64,000 nucleotides of DNA from Castellaniella sp049650445 (GTDB taxonomy: Bacteria; Pseudomonadota; Gammaproteobacteria; Burkholderiales; Burkholderiaceae_B): positions 39,012 through 103,011 of the forward strand of contig NZ_JBASAD010000001.1 in assembly GCF_049650445.1 (NCBI RefSeq), read 5' to 3'. A program made the position numbers and the translations under genes. Under the pieces are notes generated by a model. That model had not been told where the DNA came from and did no database searches. It was given only the letters and a program-made list of their open reading frames with translations. This document shows, piece after piece, positions 37,113 to 45,816 of the stretch. The first letter of the stretch is position 1. Each line of letters opens with the position of its first letter.

Positions 37113-38273
37113 CTATTCGGTACGCATCAGGTGCTTGCCGATCACGAGCTGCTGAATCTGGGTCGTGCCTTCGTAGAGACGCAGCAGGCGCACATCGCGA
37201 TAGAAGCGCTCTACCTTGTATTCATTGATGTAGCCGGCCCCGCCGTGGATCTGAACCCCGCGATCCGCCACGCGCCCGACCATTTCTGTGGCGTACATCT
37301 TGGTGCAAGATGCCTGCATGCTGACTTCCGGATCGCTGACACCGGCAGGCTTGTCGTCGTAGCGGCGCGCAGAAGCCTGAACCAGGGACCAGGCGGCCAG
37401 AAGCTCGGCCTGGCTGTCGGCCAACATCGCCTGCACCAGTTGAAAGTCCCCGATGCGCTTGCCAAATTGCTTGCGCTGCTGCGCGTAGGCGATGCTTTCG
37501 GACTGGATGCGGCTGGCCATGCCGCACGCCAGGGCGGAAATATGCAAACGCCCGCGATCCAGGACCTTCATCGCCGTCTTGAACCCCTTGCCAGGCACAC
37601 CGCCGATGATATTGGCGGCCGGTACGCGCACCTCGTCCAGATTGACGTCGCAGGTTTTGGTACCGCGCTGGCCCATTTTTTTATCGGCCTTGCCCAGCGA
37701 CAGGCCGGGGAGGTTTGCGGGCACGAAAAACGCAGTGATGCCCCTGGCGCCCGACTCGCCCGTACGGGCCATGAGCGTGAACGCTCCGGCGCGTGGCGCA
37801 TTGGTGATGAACCGCTTGGTGCCGCTCAGCAGATAATCGTCGCCATCCCGCACCGCCCGGGTTCTGATCGAAGCGGCGTCCGATCCGGCGTCCGGCTCCG
37901 TGAGCGCGAACGATACGATCAATTCCCCGCTGGCAATGGCGGGCAGGTACGTCGACTTCTGTTCCTCAGTACCGTCCATCAGGATACCCTGCGACCCGAT
38001 GCCGATATTCGTGCCGACGACCGAGCGAAAAGCCAATGCCGTCCGGCCCAAAGCATAAGCGACCTCGCATTCCTGGCTCATCGACAGCCCGATACCGCCG
38101 TACTCCTCAGGAATCGACAGACCGAAGAGCCCCAGCTCGCGCATGTCGTCCACGATGTCGCCGGGAACTTCGTCCCGATCTTCGACGATGTCCTCCGCCG
38201 GCACCAGCCGTTCCTGAATGAAGCGATCCAAGCTTGTCTTAAGTAGCTCGAACGATTCCTGGTCAAGCGCCAC
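37113..38273 (-). CDS. Acyl-CoA dehydrogenase
   Basis: A 386-residue FAD-dependent dehydrogenase with FALTEPDAGSDAAS (flavin site) and the C-terminal LYEGTTQIQQLVIGKHLM carrying the likely catalytic Glu. The start is GTG at 38273 with AGGAG 6 bases upstream; a TTG at 38312 lacks such a site. It forms an enoyl-CoA from an activated acid and heads the leftward beta-oxidation operon, whose promoter lies in the shared element at 38324-38374. Confidence 0.9.
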   Translation of the reverse strand: MALDQESFELLKTSLDRFIQERLVPAEDIVEDRDEVPGDIVDDMRELGLFGLSIPEEYGGIGLSMSQECEVAYALGRTALAFRSVVGTNIGIGSQGILMDGTEEQKSTYLPAIASGELIVSFALTEPDAGSDAASIRTRAVRDGDDYLLSGTKRFITNAPRAGAFTLMARTGESGARGITAFFVPANLPGLSLGKADKKMGQRGTKTCDVNLDEVRVPAANIIGGVPGKGFKTAMKVLDRGRLHISALACGMASRIQSESIAYAQQRKQFGKRIGDFQLVQAMLADSQAELLAAWSLVQASARRYDDKPAGVSDPEVSMQASCTKMYATEMVGRVADRGVQIHGGAGYINEYKVERFYRDVRLLRLYEGTTQIQQLVIGKHLMRTE

Positions 38274-38323
38274 AGCACACTCCTGTCGTATATCGGTGAA
38301 TGCATTGTGCAATCTTCTATCTT

Positions 38324-38374
38324 ATTAGACAATTAGAAAGAATATGAACATTCTGTCAAGGATATTTGACGATG
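38324..38374. promoter_or_regulatory. Shared ~52-bp control element, copy 1
   Basis: Nearly the same sequence occurs at 55104-55156 (about 45 identical positions and one small indel), starting ATTAGACAATT and ending TTTGAC. It contains a GTCAA-N6-TTGAC dyad. On the minus strand TTGACA (38354-38359), 16 bp and TCTAAT (38332-38337) form a promoter toward the acyl-CoA dehydrogenase. Its right end touches the start of the LysR gene, so it is a divergent control region. Confidence 0.75.
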
Positions 38375-39280
38375 GAATCCCTGAATGCCCAGTCCCTCAT
38401 CCTGCTCGTGGACATCGTCGATGCCGGCAACCTCAGCAAGGCCGCGCGCAAGCTCAAGATGAGCCGCGCCAACATCAGCTATCACCTCACCCAATTCGAA
38501 CAATCCCTGGGCCTGCAGTTGCTGCGCCGCACGACACGCCGTGTCGAACCCACGGAAGTCGGCCTGAAGCTCTACCAGCACGGGTGCATCATCCGCGATG
38601 AATTGCTGGCCGCGCGCGAATCGGTGGATACGCTGGGCCGGGGCCTGCACGGTTCAGTGCGCCTGAGCTTGCCGACCGGCTTCGGGCATCTGGTCATGTC
38701 GGACTGGATGATCGAATTCAAACGCGCCTATCCGGACATCGCCCTGGACGTCATGTTCGAAAACCGCGTCGATGATCTCTTGCGGGAAGAAATCGACATC
38801 GCCATCCGGGTCATGTCGGACCCTCCCCTGCAAATGGTGGCGCATGAACTCAGCCAGGTGCGCTACGTCATCTGCGCCTCCACCCAGTACGCGCTTGAAC
38901 ACGGCATGCCAGAGCGGCTGGAGGACCTGCCCGGTGTCCCGCTCATCACATCCACCGTGGACGGGCGCGACCTGCGTCTTTCCGCTTACCAGAACGATGT
39001 CAGGCAAGAGATTGCGCTCAACCCCACGCTGGCCTCCGAGAACTTCCAGTTTCTGCGGGAAGCCATTCTCGCCGGCCTGGGAGTCGGACTGGTTCCGGAC
39101 TACCTGGTGGCTTCGGCAGTGGCCGACCAGCGCATCGTCCTGGCTCTTCAGGATTGGCGCCTGAGCGTCTTCGGCACGCGCATGTTCCTGTTGCGCATGC
39201 CCGGACGCTACCAGACACTGGCAGCGCGCACCCTGATCGATTTCATGATCCAGCGCGTGCGCACCTGGGCGGCTTCCTGA
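38372..39280 (+). CDS. LysR-family regulator of the beta-oxidation/transport units
   Basis: A 302-residue LTTR starting MESLNAQSLILLVDIVDAG, with HTH AARKLKMSRANISYHLTQFE and an effector domain from about residue 90. It diverges from the acyl-CoA dehydrogenase operon, and its start codon borders the shared element that recurs 16.8 kb away before the LIV operon. It is the natural candidate for binding both copies (inference). I use the ATG after AAGGA rather than a TTG two codons upstream. Confidence 0.88.
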   Translation: MESLNAQSLILLVDIVDAGNLSKAARKLKMSRANISYHLTQFEQSLGLQLLRRTTRRVEPTEVGLKLYQHGCIIRDELLAARESVDTLGRGLHGSVRLSLPTGFGHLVMSDWMIEFKRAYPDIALDVMFENRVDDLLREEIDIAIRVMSDPPLQMVAHELSQVRYVICASTQYALEHGMPERLEDLPGVPLITSTVDGRDLRLSAYQNDVRQEIALNPTLASENFQFLREAILAGLGVGLVPDYLVASAVADQRIVLALQDWRLSVFGTRMFLLRMPGRYQTLAARTLIDFMIQRVRTWAAS

Positions 39281-39316
39281 ACCCACCTCCGCAGGCAGAT
39301 CGGGCTCAGGGTATTC

Positions 39317-39354
39317 ATCAGGATTTATGTAAATATGTTGACATAAATCCTGAT
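39317..39354. promoter_or_regulatory. Palindromic operator upstream of acyl-CoA ligase (MarR candidate site)
   Basis: Perfect 14-bp arms ATCAGGATTTATGT (39317-39330) and ACATAAATCCTGAT (39341-39354) around a 10-nt spacer. The inner TTATGT-N10-ACATAA core recurs at 44677-44722 before fadH. It lies about 100 bp upstream of the ligase start. Confidence 0.75.
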
Positions 39355-39455
39355 TTCGCCAAAAATTGATGGGAAGCGGCGACGCTCCCGCATCTGTCTC
39401 GCGGCGAGGCGCCCACCGGCCCCCACTCTCTCTGACAGATGGCAACAGGACTCTC

Positions 39456-41102
39456 ATGAACAAGTTCAACCAAGACCTGCCGAAAACCTCGGCGAACTAC
39501 CAGACACTGACACCACTGACACTGCTCGATCGAGCCGCTGACATTTATCCGGACCGCACCGCCGTGATCTACAACGACCGGCGGTACTCGTGGCACGAAT
39601 ACGCGCAACGCTGCCGCAGCCTGGCCCGGGCACTGCACGGCGCAGGCATCCGGCCTGGCGATACGGTCGCCATCCTCGCGGCCAATATCCCCGCCATGCT
39701 CGACGCACAATTCGGCGCGCCGCTCGCGGGTGCCATCCTGAACTCCATCAACATCCGGCTCGACGCACCGGCCATCGCGTTCATCCTGCAGCACTCCGAA
39801 ACCCGCCTGCTGCTGGTGGACCAGGCATTCGCCGAAACCGCGCGCGAAGCCGTGGCCCTGTCCCAGCAACCGATCGACATCATCGACATTCGGGACGACA
39901 GCCTGCCGGATTCCGCCCGTGCGGGGCGGATCGACTACGAAGACTTCCTGACCCAGGCACCCGCAGACGCACCTCTGCACTACCCCGAGGACGAGTGGGA
40001 CGCCATCACGCTGAACTATACGTCGGGCACTACGGGCAATCCCAAGGGGGTGATCTACCATCACCGGGGCGCCTACCTGAACGCCCTGGGCACCGTCGTC
40101 TATGCCGGCCTGAACATCGACACCCCCGTCTACCTGTGGACCCTCCCGCTGTTCCACTGCAACGGCTGGTGCTACGCGTGGGCGATGGCCGCTGTCGCCG
40201 GTACGCACATCTGTCTGCGCAAGGTGGTTGCGGCCGACATCTACGATGCCATCCGCCGTCACGGGGTCACGCATTTCTGCGGCGCGCCGGCCGTGCTTTC
40301 CTCACTGATCGCCGAAAAACCCGCTGACTGGTCCAAGCCAGCAACCCCGATCCTGGTGGCCTGCGCAGGCGCATCGCCTCCCTCATCCGTCATCCAGCAG
40401 ACCGAAGACCTGGGGTTCCAGGTCCTGCACGTCTACGGCATGACCGAGCAGCACGGGGTCAACGCCATCTGCGCGCCACAGGAGTCGTGGTCGACGCTGG
40501 CACCCGAGGAAAGGCTGCTCCACAAGGGTCGCCAGGGAGTCGCCACCACAGTGGCGGGCCATATCATCGTTGCAAACCCGAAGACCTGCGAACCGGTGCC
40601 CCGGGACGGCCTCACGATCGGTGAAATCCTGGTCCGCGGCAACCTCGGCATGAAGGGTTATCTGAAGAATCCGCAAGCAACGGATGAGGCGTTCGCCGGC
40701 GGCTGGATGCACACGGGCGATCTGGCCGTCGTCCATCCGGACGGCTACCTGGAGATCAAAGACCGCTCGAAGGACATCATCATTTCGGGCGGCGAGAACG
40801 TCTCATCCATCGAGGTCGAAGAGGTCCTGCTTTCCCACCCGGCCATCCTGCAAGCGGCCGTCGTGGCGGTTCCCGACCCGAAATGGGGTGAAGTCCCCTG
40901 TGCGGTGATCGAGCCGCGCCCCGAGCACGTCGGCAAGCTGGACCAGGAAGACATCATTCGATTCTGCCGCAGCAGACTTCCGGGCTTCAAAACGCCCAAG
41001 CACGTGATCTTCGAACCGCTGGTCCGCACGGCGACCGGCAAATTGCAGAAATTCAAGCTGCGCGATCACGCCGCCAGCATCATCGCCTCACGTACGACCT
41101 GA
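39456..41102 (+). CDS. AMP-forming acyl-CoA ligase
   Basis: A 548-residue acyl-CoA synthetase with P-loop LNYTSGTTGNPKGVIYHHRG, the adenylate motif YGMTEQHG, GWMHTGDLAV and the C-terminal RTATGKLQKFKLR bearing the catalytic lysine. It is related to medium-chain and DmdB-type ligases. It would activate the acid feeding the surrounding dehydrogenases, analogous to AliA for cyclohexanecarboxylate (inference from context). CAGGA precedes the ATG. Confidence 0.9.
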   Translation: MNKFNQDLPKTSANYQTLTPLTLLDRAADIYPDRTAVIYNDRRYSWHEYAQRCRSLARALHGAGIRPGDTVAILAANIPAMLDAQFGAPLAGAILNSINIRLDAPAIAFILQHSETRLLLVDQAFAETAREAVALSQQPIDIIDIRDDSLPDSARAGRIDYEDFLTQAPADAPLHYPEDEWDAITLNYTSGTTGNPKGVIYHHRGAYLNALGTVVYAGLNIDTPVYLWTLPLFHCNGWCYAWAMAAVAGTHICLRKVVAADIYDAIRRHGVTHFCGAPAVLSSLIAEKPADWSKPATPILVACAGASPPSSVIQQTEDLGFQVLHVYGMTEQHGVNAICAPQESWSTLAPEERLLHKGRQGVATTVAGHIIVANPKTCEPVPRDGLTIGEILVRGNLGMKGYLKNPQATDEAFAGGWMHTGDLAVVHPDGYLEIKDRSKDIIISGGENVSSIEVEEVLLSHPAILQAAVVAVPDPKWGEVPCAVIEPRPEHVGKLDQEDIIRFCRSRLPGFKTPKHVIFEPLVRTATGKLQKFKLRDHAASIIASRTT

Positions 41103-41112
41103 TCCAGCGAAC

Positions 41113-41140
41113 GATGCCGATCAGAACCCTGATCGGCATC
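41113..41140. terminator. Hairpin between convergent ligase and MarR genes
   Basis: Perfect 12-bp stem GATGCCGATCAG (41113-41124) / CTGATCGGCATC (41129-41140) with loop AACC. It is followed by TTCCCC rather than a T run, so termination strength is uncertain, but it is placed to end both convergent transcripts. Confidence 0.7.
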
Positions 41141-41168
41141 TTCCCCATCATGTCGCACGCCTTCCGGT

Positions 41169-41669
41169 TCAGCCCACCGATCTTTCTTTGGCCTGATCGC
41201 CCAGTTTCACCGACTTCATGCCTTCATTGAGCCGGTTCATGAAATGGACCAAGGCGACTTTGTCATCAAACTGGAAGCCCGCCAGCGCCTGTCGATAGAA
41301 TTCGTAGATTTTGGGCTGCAGATCATCCCAAAACACCCGGCCCGTAGCGGTCAACACGACCTTCTTGGCTCGACGATCGACATCGTCGGTCACCCGCTCG
41401 ACCAACGCATCACGCTCCAGACGCTTGAGGACACCGTCCAGGTTCTGGCGACTGACGAACAGATACTCGGTCAGGTCTGAAAAGGACATCCCCGCCCGGG
41501 CCTTGGGACGGGACAATGCGCCCATGACCGCCCAGTGGACAGGGGTGATCCCCAATTCTTTGATGCTTTGACGGTCAAGCGTATTGCCTACCTGGAACAG
41601 CCGGAAAAAAAGCCGGTTATGGACTTCTGAGGCAGATCCCTCCGAGGACGGCTCATTTACCTTGATCAT
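41169..41669 (-). CDS. MarR-family regulator (BadR-like context)
   Basis: A 166-residue MarR regulator with the winged helix in residues 45-115: TPVHWAVMGALSRP, SDLTEYLFVSRQNLDGVLKRLE and the wing DRRAKKVVLTATG. It sits between the ligase and the badH-like/fadH genes. In Rhodopseudomonas the MarR protein BadR represses alicyclic-acid genes (established). Here the matching palindromes before the ligase and fadH are its likely targets (inference). Confidence 0.88.
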   Translation of the reverse strand: MIKVNEPSSEGSASEVHNRLFFRLFQVGNTLDRQSIKELGITPVHWAVMGALSRPKARAGMSFSDLTEYLFVSRQNLDGVLKRLERDALVERVTDDVDRRAKKVVLTATGRVFWDDLQPKIYEFYRQALAGFQFDDKVALVHFMNRLNEGMKSVKLGDQAKERSVG

Positions 41670-41693
41670 GAATTCGAAGTTCCGGTAAGACTT

Positions 41694-41712
41694 CGGGCCG
41701 CATGGCGGCCCG
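41694..41712. terminator. Hairpin after badH-like gene
   Basis: Stem CGGGCCGC / GCGGCCCG with a 3-nt loop in the gap between MarR (leftward start at 41669) and the badH-like stop at 41816. GC-rich but without a T tract; it may attenuate read-through from the fadH-badH operon into the MarR gene. Confidence 0.4.
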
Positions 41713-41815
41713 GAACCTGGTTATTCGTCGAGCTTGATTCTACTCCACCCAAGCTCTCGTCCTTCGCTCAAAGCCGTGCGCAACGAGCGCCGGCCGTGGC
41801 GATCTCATGGCGCAT

Positions 41816-42583
41816 TCAGCCGTGCATCGTCAAGCCACCCGAGACCGAGATCACCTGGCCGGTGATGAAATCCGCATCGTCACTGGCCAGAAAAGCGACC
41901 GCTCCCGGGATGTCCTCGGGCTGTCCCAAACGCTTCAGAGGAATGGCGCGCTTGAGGCCGTCGTAGATTTTCTGGCCAAATTCGCCATCTCCCGTAAACG
42001 AGCGCAACAAGGCCGTATCGGTCGGGCCGGGGCACACGACATTGACCCGCACATTGCCTCGCGCCGCTTCCCGAGCCAGGGTCTTGCTGAAGGCAATGAT
42101 CCCCCCCTTGCAGGCGGCATAGACCGACTCGCCGGAGGAGCCCACACGCCCGGCATCCGAAGCGATATTGACGATCTTTCCGCCTTCGCCCGCCAGCATC
42201 AGCGGAACCACGGCGTGCTGCAGACTGAGCGGCCCCTTCAGATTGATGGCAATCAGTTTGTCCCAAAGCTCCGGCGTCGTCTCGACAAAAGGCTTGGCCA
42301 CATCCCAGCCCGCATTATTGACCAGAACATCGACGCGTCCGAATTCCGCATGGACCGCCTGGACGGTTTTCTGCACGGCGGCATGATCCGTGATGTCGAG
42401 CGGCATCGTCCTCAAAAGACCGGCATGACCGGCACACTGCGTCTCGAGATCAGCCAGCCCGGCAGCATCCAGATCCAGCGCCACGACACGCGCGCCCTCT
42501 TCCAGAAATCTCCGGACCAGGCTGCGACCGATACCGCCCGCCGCGCCCGTGATGAGAGTCACTTTATCGTTGAGTCCACGCAT
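41816..42583 (-). CDS. badH: Short-chain dehydrogenase resembling BadH (2-hydroxycyclohexanecarboxyl-CoA dehydrogenase)
   Basis: A 255-residue SDR, the same length as BadH, with TGAAGGIG cofactor motif, VNNAGWD, NIASDAGRVGSSGE and catalytic YAACK. Long stretches such as AACKGGIIAFSKTLAREAAR and NVVCPGPTDTALL correspond closely to remembered BadH sequence. BadH oxidises 2-hydroxycyclohexane-1-carboxyl-CoA to the 2-keto thioester. AGGAG lies before the ATG at 42583. It lies 34 bp after fadH. Confidence 0.8.
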   Translation of the reverse strand: MRGLNDKVTLITGAAGGIGRSLVRRFLEEGARVVALDLDAAGLADLETQCAGHAGLLRTMPLDITDHAAVQKTVQAVHAEFGRVDVLVNNAGWDVAKPFVETTPELWDKLIAINLKGPLSLQHAVVPLMLAGEGGKIVNIASDAGRVGSSGESVYAACKGGIIAFSKTLAREAARGNVRVNVVCPGPTDTALLRSFTGDGEFGQKIYDGLKRAIPLKRLGQPEDIPGAVAFLASDDADFITGQVISVSGGLTMHG

Positions 42584-42617
42584 GAAATTTTTTCTCCTGA
42601 AAATAGAATGGGGAAGA

Positions 42618-44636
42618 TCAAAATGAATAAGCAAGCTGCGTCGCCTGCTCGATCGCGCGCACCGCATCGAGCTCGGCGGCGACATCCGCGCCACCGATCA
42701 GATGGGCATCCCTGCCTTTGGCCAGCAATGCTTCATGCAACGTTCGATTCGGATTCTGGCCGGCGCACAGAATGACGTGATCGACGGCAAGCACATGCGT
42801 CTGCCCATCGACCGTGTAGTGCAGCCCCTGATCATCGACCGCCTGGTAGGACGCCCCCGGGATCATGTTCACCCCCGCCTTGCGCAGTTTGACCTTGAGT
42901 ATCCAGCCCGTGCTCTTGCCCAGATTCTTGCCCAACGACTCTGGCTTGCGCTGGAACATGTGCACAGTGCGCGTGGCCTGGTCGTGCGCGGCGGGCAGCA
43001 GACCGCCCGGCCCGCTGATCGTCGGATCGACGCCCCAGGCGCGCTGGAAGGCTGCGACATCCAGCGATTCATCGGCCCGCCCGACAAGGAATTCCGCCAC
43101 GTCGAACCCGATACCGCCTGCGCCGATGATGGCCACACGCTGTCCGACCTCCACACGCCGGTTCAGCACGTCCACATAGCTCAGCACTTTGGGATGATCC
43201 ACGCCTGCGATGTCCGGCGTGCGCGGTGCGACGCCGGTCGCGAGCACGATCTCGTCATAGCCGCCATCGAGCAGATGCTGCGCGTCCACGCGCGTATTCA
43301 GATGCACCGGAACGCCGAGGTGATCGAGCGAGGCCCGGAAGTACCGCAGCAGTTCGTTGAACTCATTCTTCCCTGGCACCTGCCGGGCCATGTTCAACTG
43401 CCCGCCAAGTTCACGGTCCGCCTCGAACAGTTCGACCGAATGCCCGCGGCGCACCGCATTGACGGTAAAGGCCAGCCCTGCGGGACCAGCACCCACGACC
43501 GCGATGCGGCGGGACCGCGCGGCTTTGCCCTCCTGGAACTCCAGTTCCCTGCCCGCAACCGGGTTGACCATGCAGGTGGCCGGCCGCTCGGTGAAAATCC
43601 GATCCAGACAGGCCTGATTGCAGGCAATGCAGGGACTGATCAGATCGCCCTGCCCCAGCCGAGCCTTCAAAGCGAAATCAGGGTCCGCAAGCAAAGGACG
43701 CGCCATGGACACCAGATCGGCATCTCCTGCGGCGATCAAGGCCTCGGCCACTTCCGGCGTGTTGATCCGGTTCGACGCCATGACGGGGATCGAAACCGCC
43801 TGCTTGATGTTGCGCACGGCGGCCGCCCAGGCCGCCCGCGGCACCGAGGCGGCGATGGTCGGCACTGAGGACTCATGCCAGCCGACCCCCGTGTTGATCA
43901 TATCGGCGCCCGCTCGTTCGATACGACGGGCGAACTCGGCGATCTCTTCGGCCGTCATCCCGCCCTCCATCAGATCGACGGACGAAATGCGGTAGATCAA
44001 CATGAAATCCGGGCCGACGCGCTCACGGACGGATCGCACGATTTCCAGGGGAAAGCGGATCCTGCCCTCGAAAGAACCGCCGAACTCGTCCTCGCGCCGA
44101 TTGGTGAGCGGCGCGGTGAATTCATTGATCAGATACCCCTCGGAGCCCATGATCTCGACCCCGCTATAGCCCGCCTGCCGGGCCAATGCCGCAGTGTTGG
44201 CGAAACTGCCTATCGTTTCCCGGACCTCTTGCGTGCTCAGTTCGCGCGGCGTGTATGCATTGATGCGCGCCTTGTCCGGCGACGGCGACACGCAATCGGG
44301 CACCTTGGCATAGCGGCCGGCATGCAGGATCTGCAGCACGATGCGCCCACCAGCCTTTGAGACCTCGGAGGTGATCAGTTCATGCTCTCCGAGCTGCTCG
44401 GGCGAATTCAGATACAGGCCGCCCTCATCCATCACGCCTTCGGGCACGGGTGAATATCCGCCCGTCAGGATCAGGCTGATCTCGCCCCGGGCACGCGCCG
44501 CGTAAAAGGCCGCCAGCCGCTCCTGAGGCCGGTCGAGTGTCTCGAGACGAGTATGCATCGCCCCCATCACCATGCGATTGGGAAGCGTCGTCGTGCCAAT
44601 ACGGATCGGAGCCAACAAATTGGGATAGGTAGTCAT
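42618..44636 (-). CDS. fadH: 2,4-dienoyl-CoA reductase FadH
   Basis: A 672-residue enzyme, the length of E. coli FadH, alignable throughout. An N-terminal FMN TIM-barrel (NRMVMGAMHTRLE; VEIMGSEGYLINEFTAPLTN) is followed by the 4Fe-4S cysteines in CIACNQACLDRIF and FAD/NADP domains (VVGAGPAGLAFTVNA). It reduces 2,4-dienoyl-CoA with NADPH. Together with badH it forms an operon preceded by the palindrome at 44677-44722; in this pathway it may reduce cyclic dienoyl-CoA (inference). Confidence 0.93.
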   Translation of the reverse strand: MTTYPNLLAPIRIGTTTLPNRMVMGAMHTRLETLDRPQERLAAFYAARARGEISLILTGGYSPVPEGVMDEGGLYLNSPEQLGEHELITSEVSKAGGRIVLQILHAGRYAKVPDCVSPSPDKARINAYTPRELSTQEVRETIGSFANTAALARQAGYSGVEIMGSEGYLINEFTAPLTNRREDEFGGSFEGRIRFPLEIVRSVRERVGPDFMLIYRISSVDLMEGGMTAEEIAEFARRIERAGADMINTGVGWHESSVPTIAASVPRAAWAAAVRNIKQAVSIPVMASNRINTPEVAEALIAAGDADLVSMARPLLADPDFALKARLGQGDLISPCIACNQACLDRIFTERPATCMVNPVAGRELEFQEGKAARSRRIAVVGAGPAGLAFTVNAVRRGHSVELFEADRELGGQLNMARQVPGKNEFNELLRYFRASLDHLGVPVHLNTRVDAQHLLDGGYDEIVLATGVAPRTPDIAGVDHPKVLSYVDVLNRRVEVGQRVAIIGAGGIGFDVAEFLVGRADESLDVAAFQRAWGVDPTISGPGGLLPAAHDQATRTVHMFQRKPESLGKNLGKSTGWILKVKLRKAGVNMIPGASYQAVDDQGLHYTVDGQTHVLAVDHVILCAGQNPNRTLHEALLAKGRDAHLIGGADVAAELDAVRAIEQATQLAYSF

Positions 44637-44676
44637 GGTTCAAATAGGATCAGAGGTGGATATGCCTCATGATCCA

Positions 44677-44722
44677 TCGAATCCGAAATTATGTCAATAT
44701 CTTTACATAATTTCGGATTCGA
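44677..44722. promoter_or_regulatory. Palindromic operator upstream of fadH (MarR candidate site)
   Basis: Perfect 18-bp arms, TCGAATCCGAAATTATGT (44677-44694) and its complement (44705-44722), around a 10-nt spacer. The inner TTATGT-N10-ACATAA core matches the site at 39317-39354 in opposite orientation at 19 of 22 positions. It fills the gap between the acuI-like stop and the fadH start. Confidence 0.78.
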
Positions 44723-44737
44723 ACCAGATCCGACGTC

Positions 44738-45751
44738 CTACCCGCCGATGCGCACGACCGTCCGCCCTTTCGCGCGACCTTCGATGAAGTCCTCAAAACA
44801 CCCAGGCAGCGCCTCCAGAGCGACCTCACGGGTGATCTCCATGAGATGACGCGGTTTGAGATCCGCGCCCAGGCGCTGCCAGACCCGCCGACTCACCGAA
44901 TGGGAGATCAAACTCGAATTGATGCCCATCAGGCTGACGCCTCTGAGGATGAAGGGGAACACCGTGCTGTGCAGCTCCGCGCTGGCAGCGTTGCCGATAC
45001 TGGCGATGGTGCCTTCGGGCTTCATCGTCGAGATCACCCAGCTCAACAGCGGGCCACCGACATTGTCCACCGCTCCCGCCCATCGAGCCCCCTCCAGAGG
45101 CCGGAGACGGTCCAGGTCGATACTCGACACCAGCTTGACATCGGCGGCGCCAAGCCGCTTCAAATAATCCGCCTGTATCGCCTTGGAAGTCAGCGCAACG
45201 ACCTCATAGCCCAAGCCGGCCAGCATATCGATTGCCAGACTGCCCACACCGCCAGTGGCACCCGTCACCAGGACGGGGCCCCTGTCGGGGGACAGGCCGT
45301 TGTCCTCCATGCGGACGATTCCCAGCGCAGCCGTGAACCCGGCCGTACCCAACGCCATCGCTTCGAGCGGACTCAGGCCATCCGGCAACGGTACGATCCA
45401 GTCAGCCGGAACCCGGGCATATTCGGCATAGCCGCCATGGTGCGCAACGCCGATGTCAAAGCCTGCCGCCACCACTTGATCGCCTATGGCATAGCGCTCG
45501 TCGGACGAGCGCACGACCTCCCCGGCGAGATCGATACCCCCGACGCACGGGAAACGGCGGATGATCTTGCCCGCGCCCGTCGCGGCCAGGGCATCCTTGT
45601 AGTTGATGCTGGAAAACGCCACCCTGATGGTGACCTCGCCGGCGTCCAACTGATCTTCCGTCATCCGTGACAAGCGGCGGGTGATCGAGCCGTCCTCCGC
45701 CCGATCGATGACCAGGGCACTGAAAGAAATGTGCGACATGTCTTGTTCCAT
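44738..45751 (-). CDS. AcuI/YhdH-family acrylyl-CoA reductase-like oxidoreductase
   Basis: A 337-residue zinc-free medium-chain dehydrogenase that aligns with E. coli YhdH: SSINYKDALAATGAGKIIRRFP, GTAGFTAALGI, VTGATGGVGSLAIDML and GRTVVRI at the end. YhdH/AcuI reduce acryloyl-CoA-type enoyl thioesters with NADPH. It follows the enoyl-CoA hydratase gene by 65 bp. GAGG precedes the ATG at 45751. Confidence 0.88.
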   Translation of the reverse strand: MEQDMSHISFSALVIDRAEDGSITRRLSRMTEDQLDAGEVTIRVAFSSINYKDALAATGAGKIIRRFPCVGGIDLAGEVVRSSDERYAIGDQVVAAGFDIGVAHHGGYAEYARVPADWIVPLPDGLSPLEAMALGTAGFTAALGIVRMEDNGLSPDRGPVLVTGATGGVGSLAIDMLAGLGYEVVALTSKAIQADYLKRLGAADVKLVSSIDLDRLRPLEGARWAGAVDNVGGPLLSWVISTMKPEGTIASIGNAASAELHSTVFPFILRGVSLMGINSSLISHSVSRRVWQRLGADLKPRHLMEITREVALEALPGCFEDFIEGRAKGRTVVRIGG

Positions 45752-45816
45752 TGTTCGACCTCGATCGGATGAAAACGTCTCAATAGAAAAGGAGGGGCTC
45801 CCAGGCTCGGGATCTC

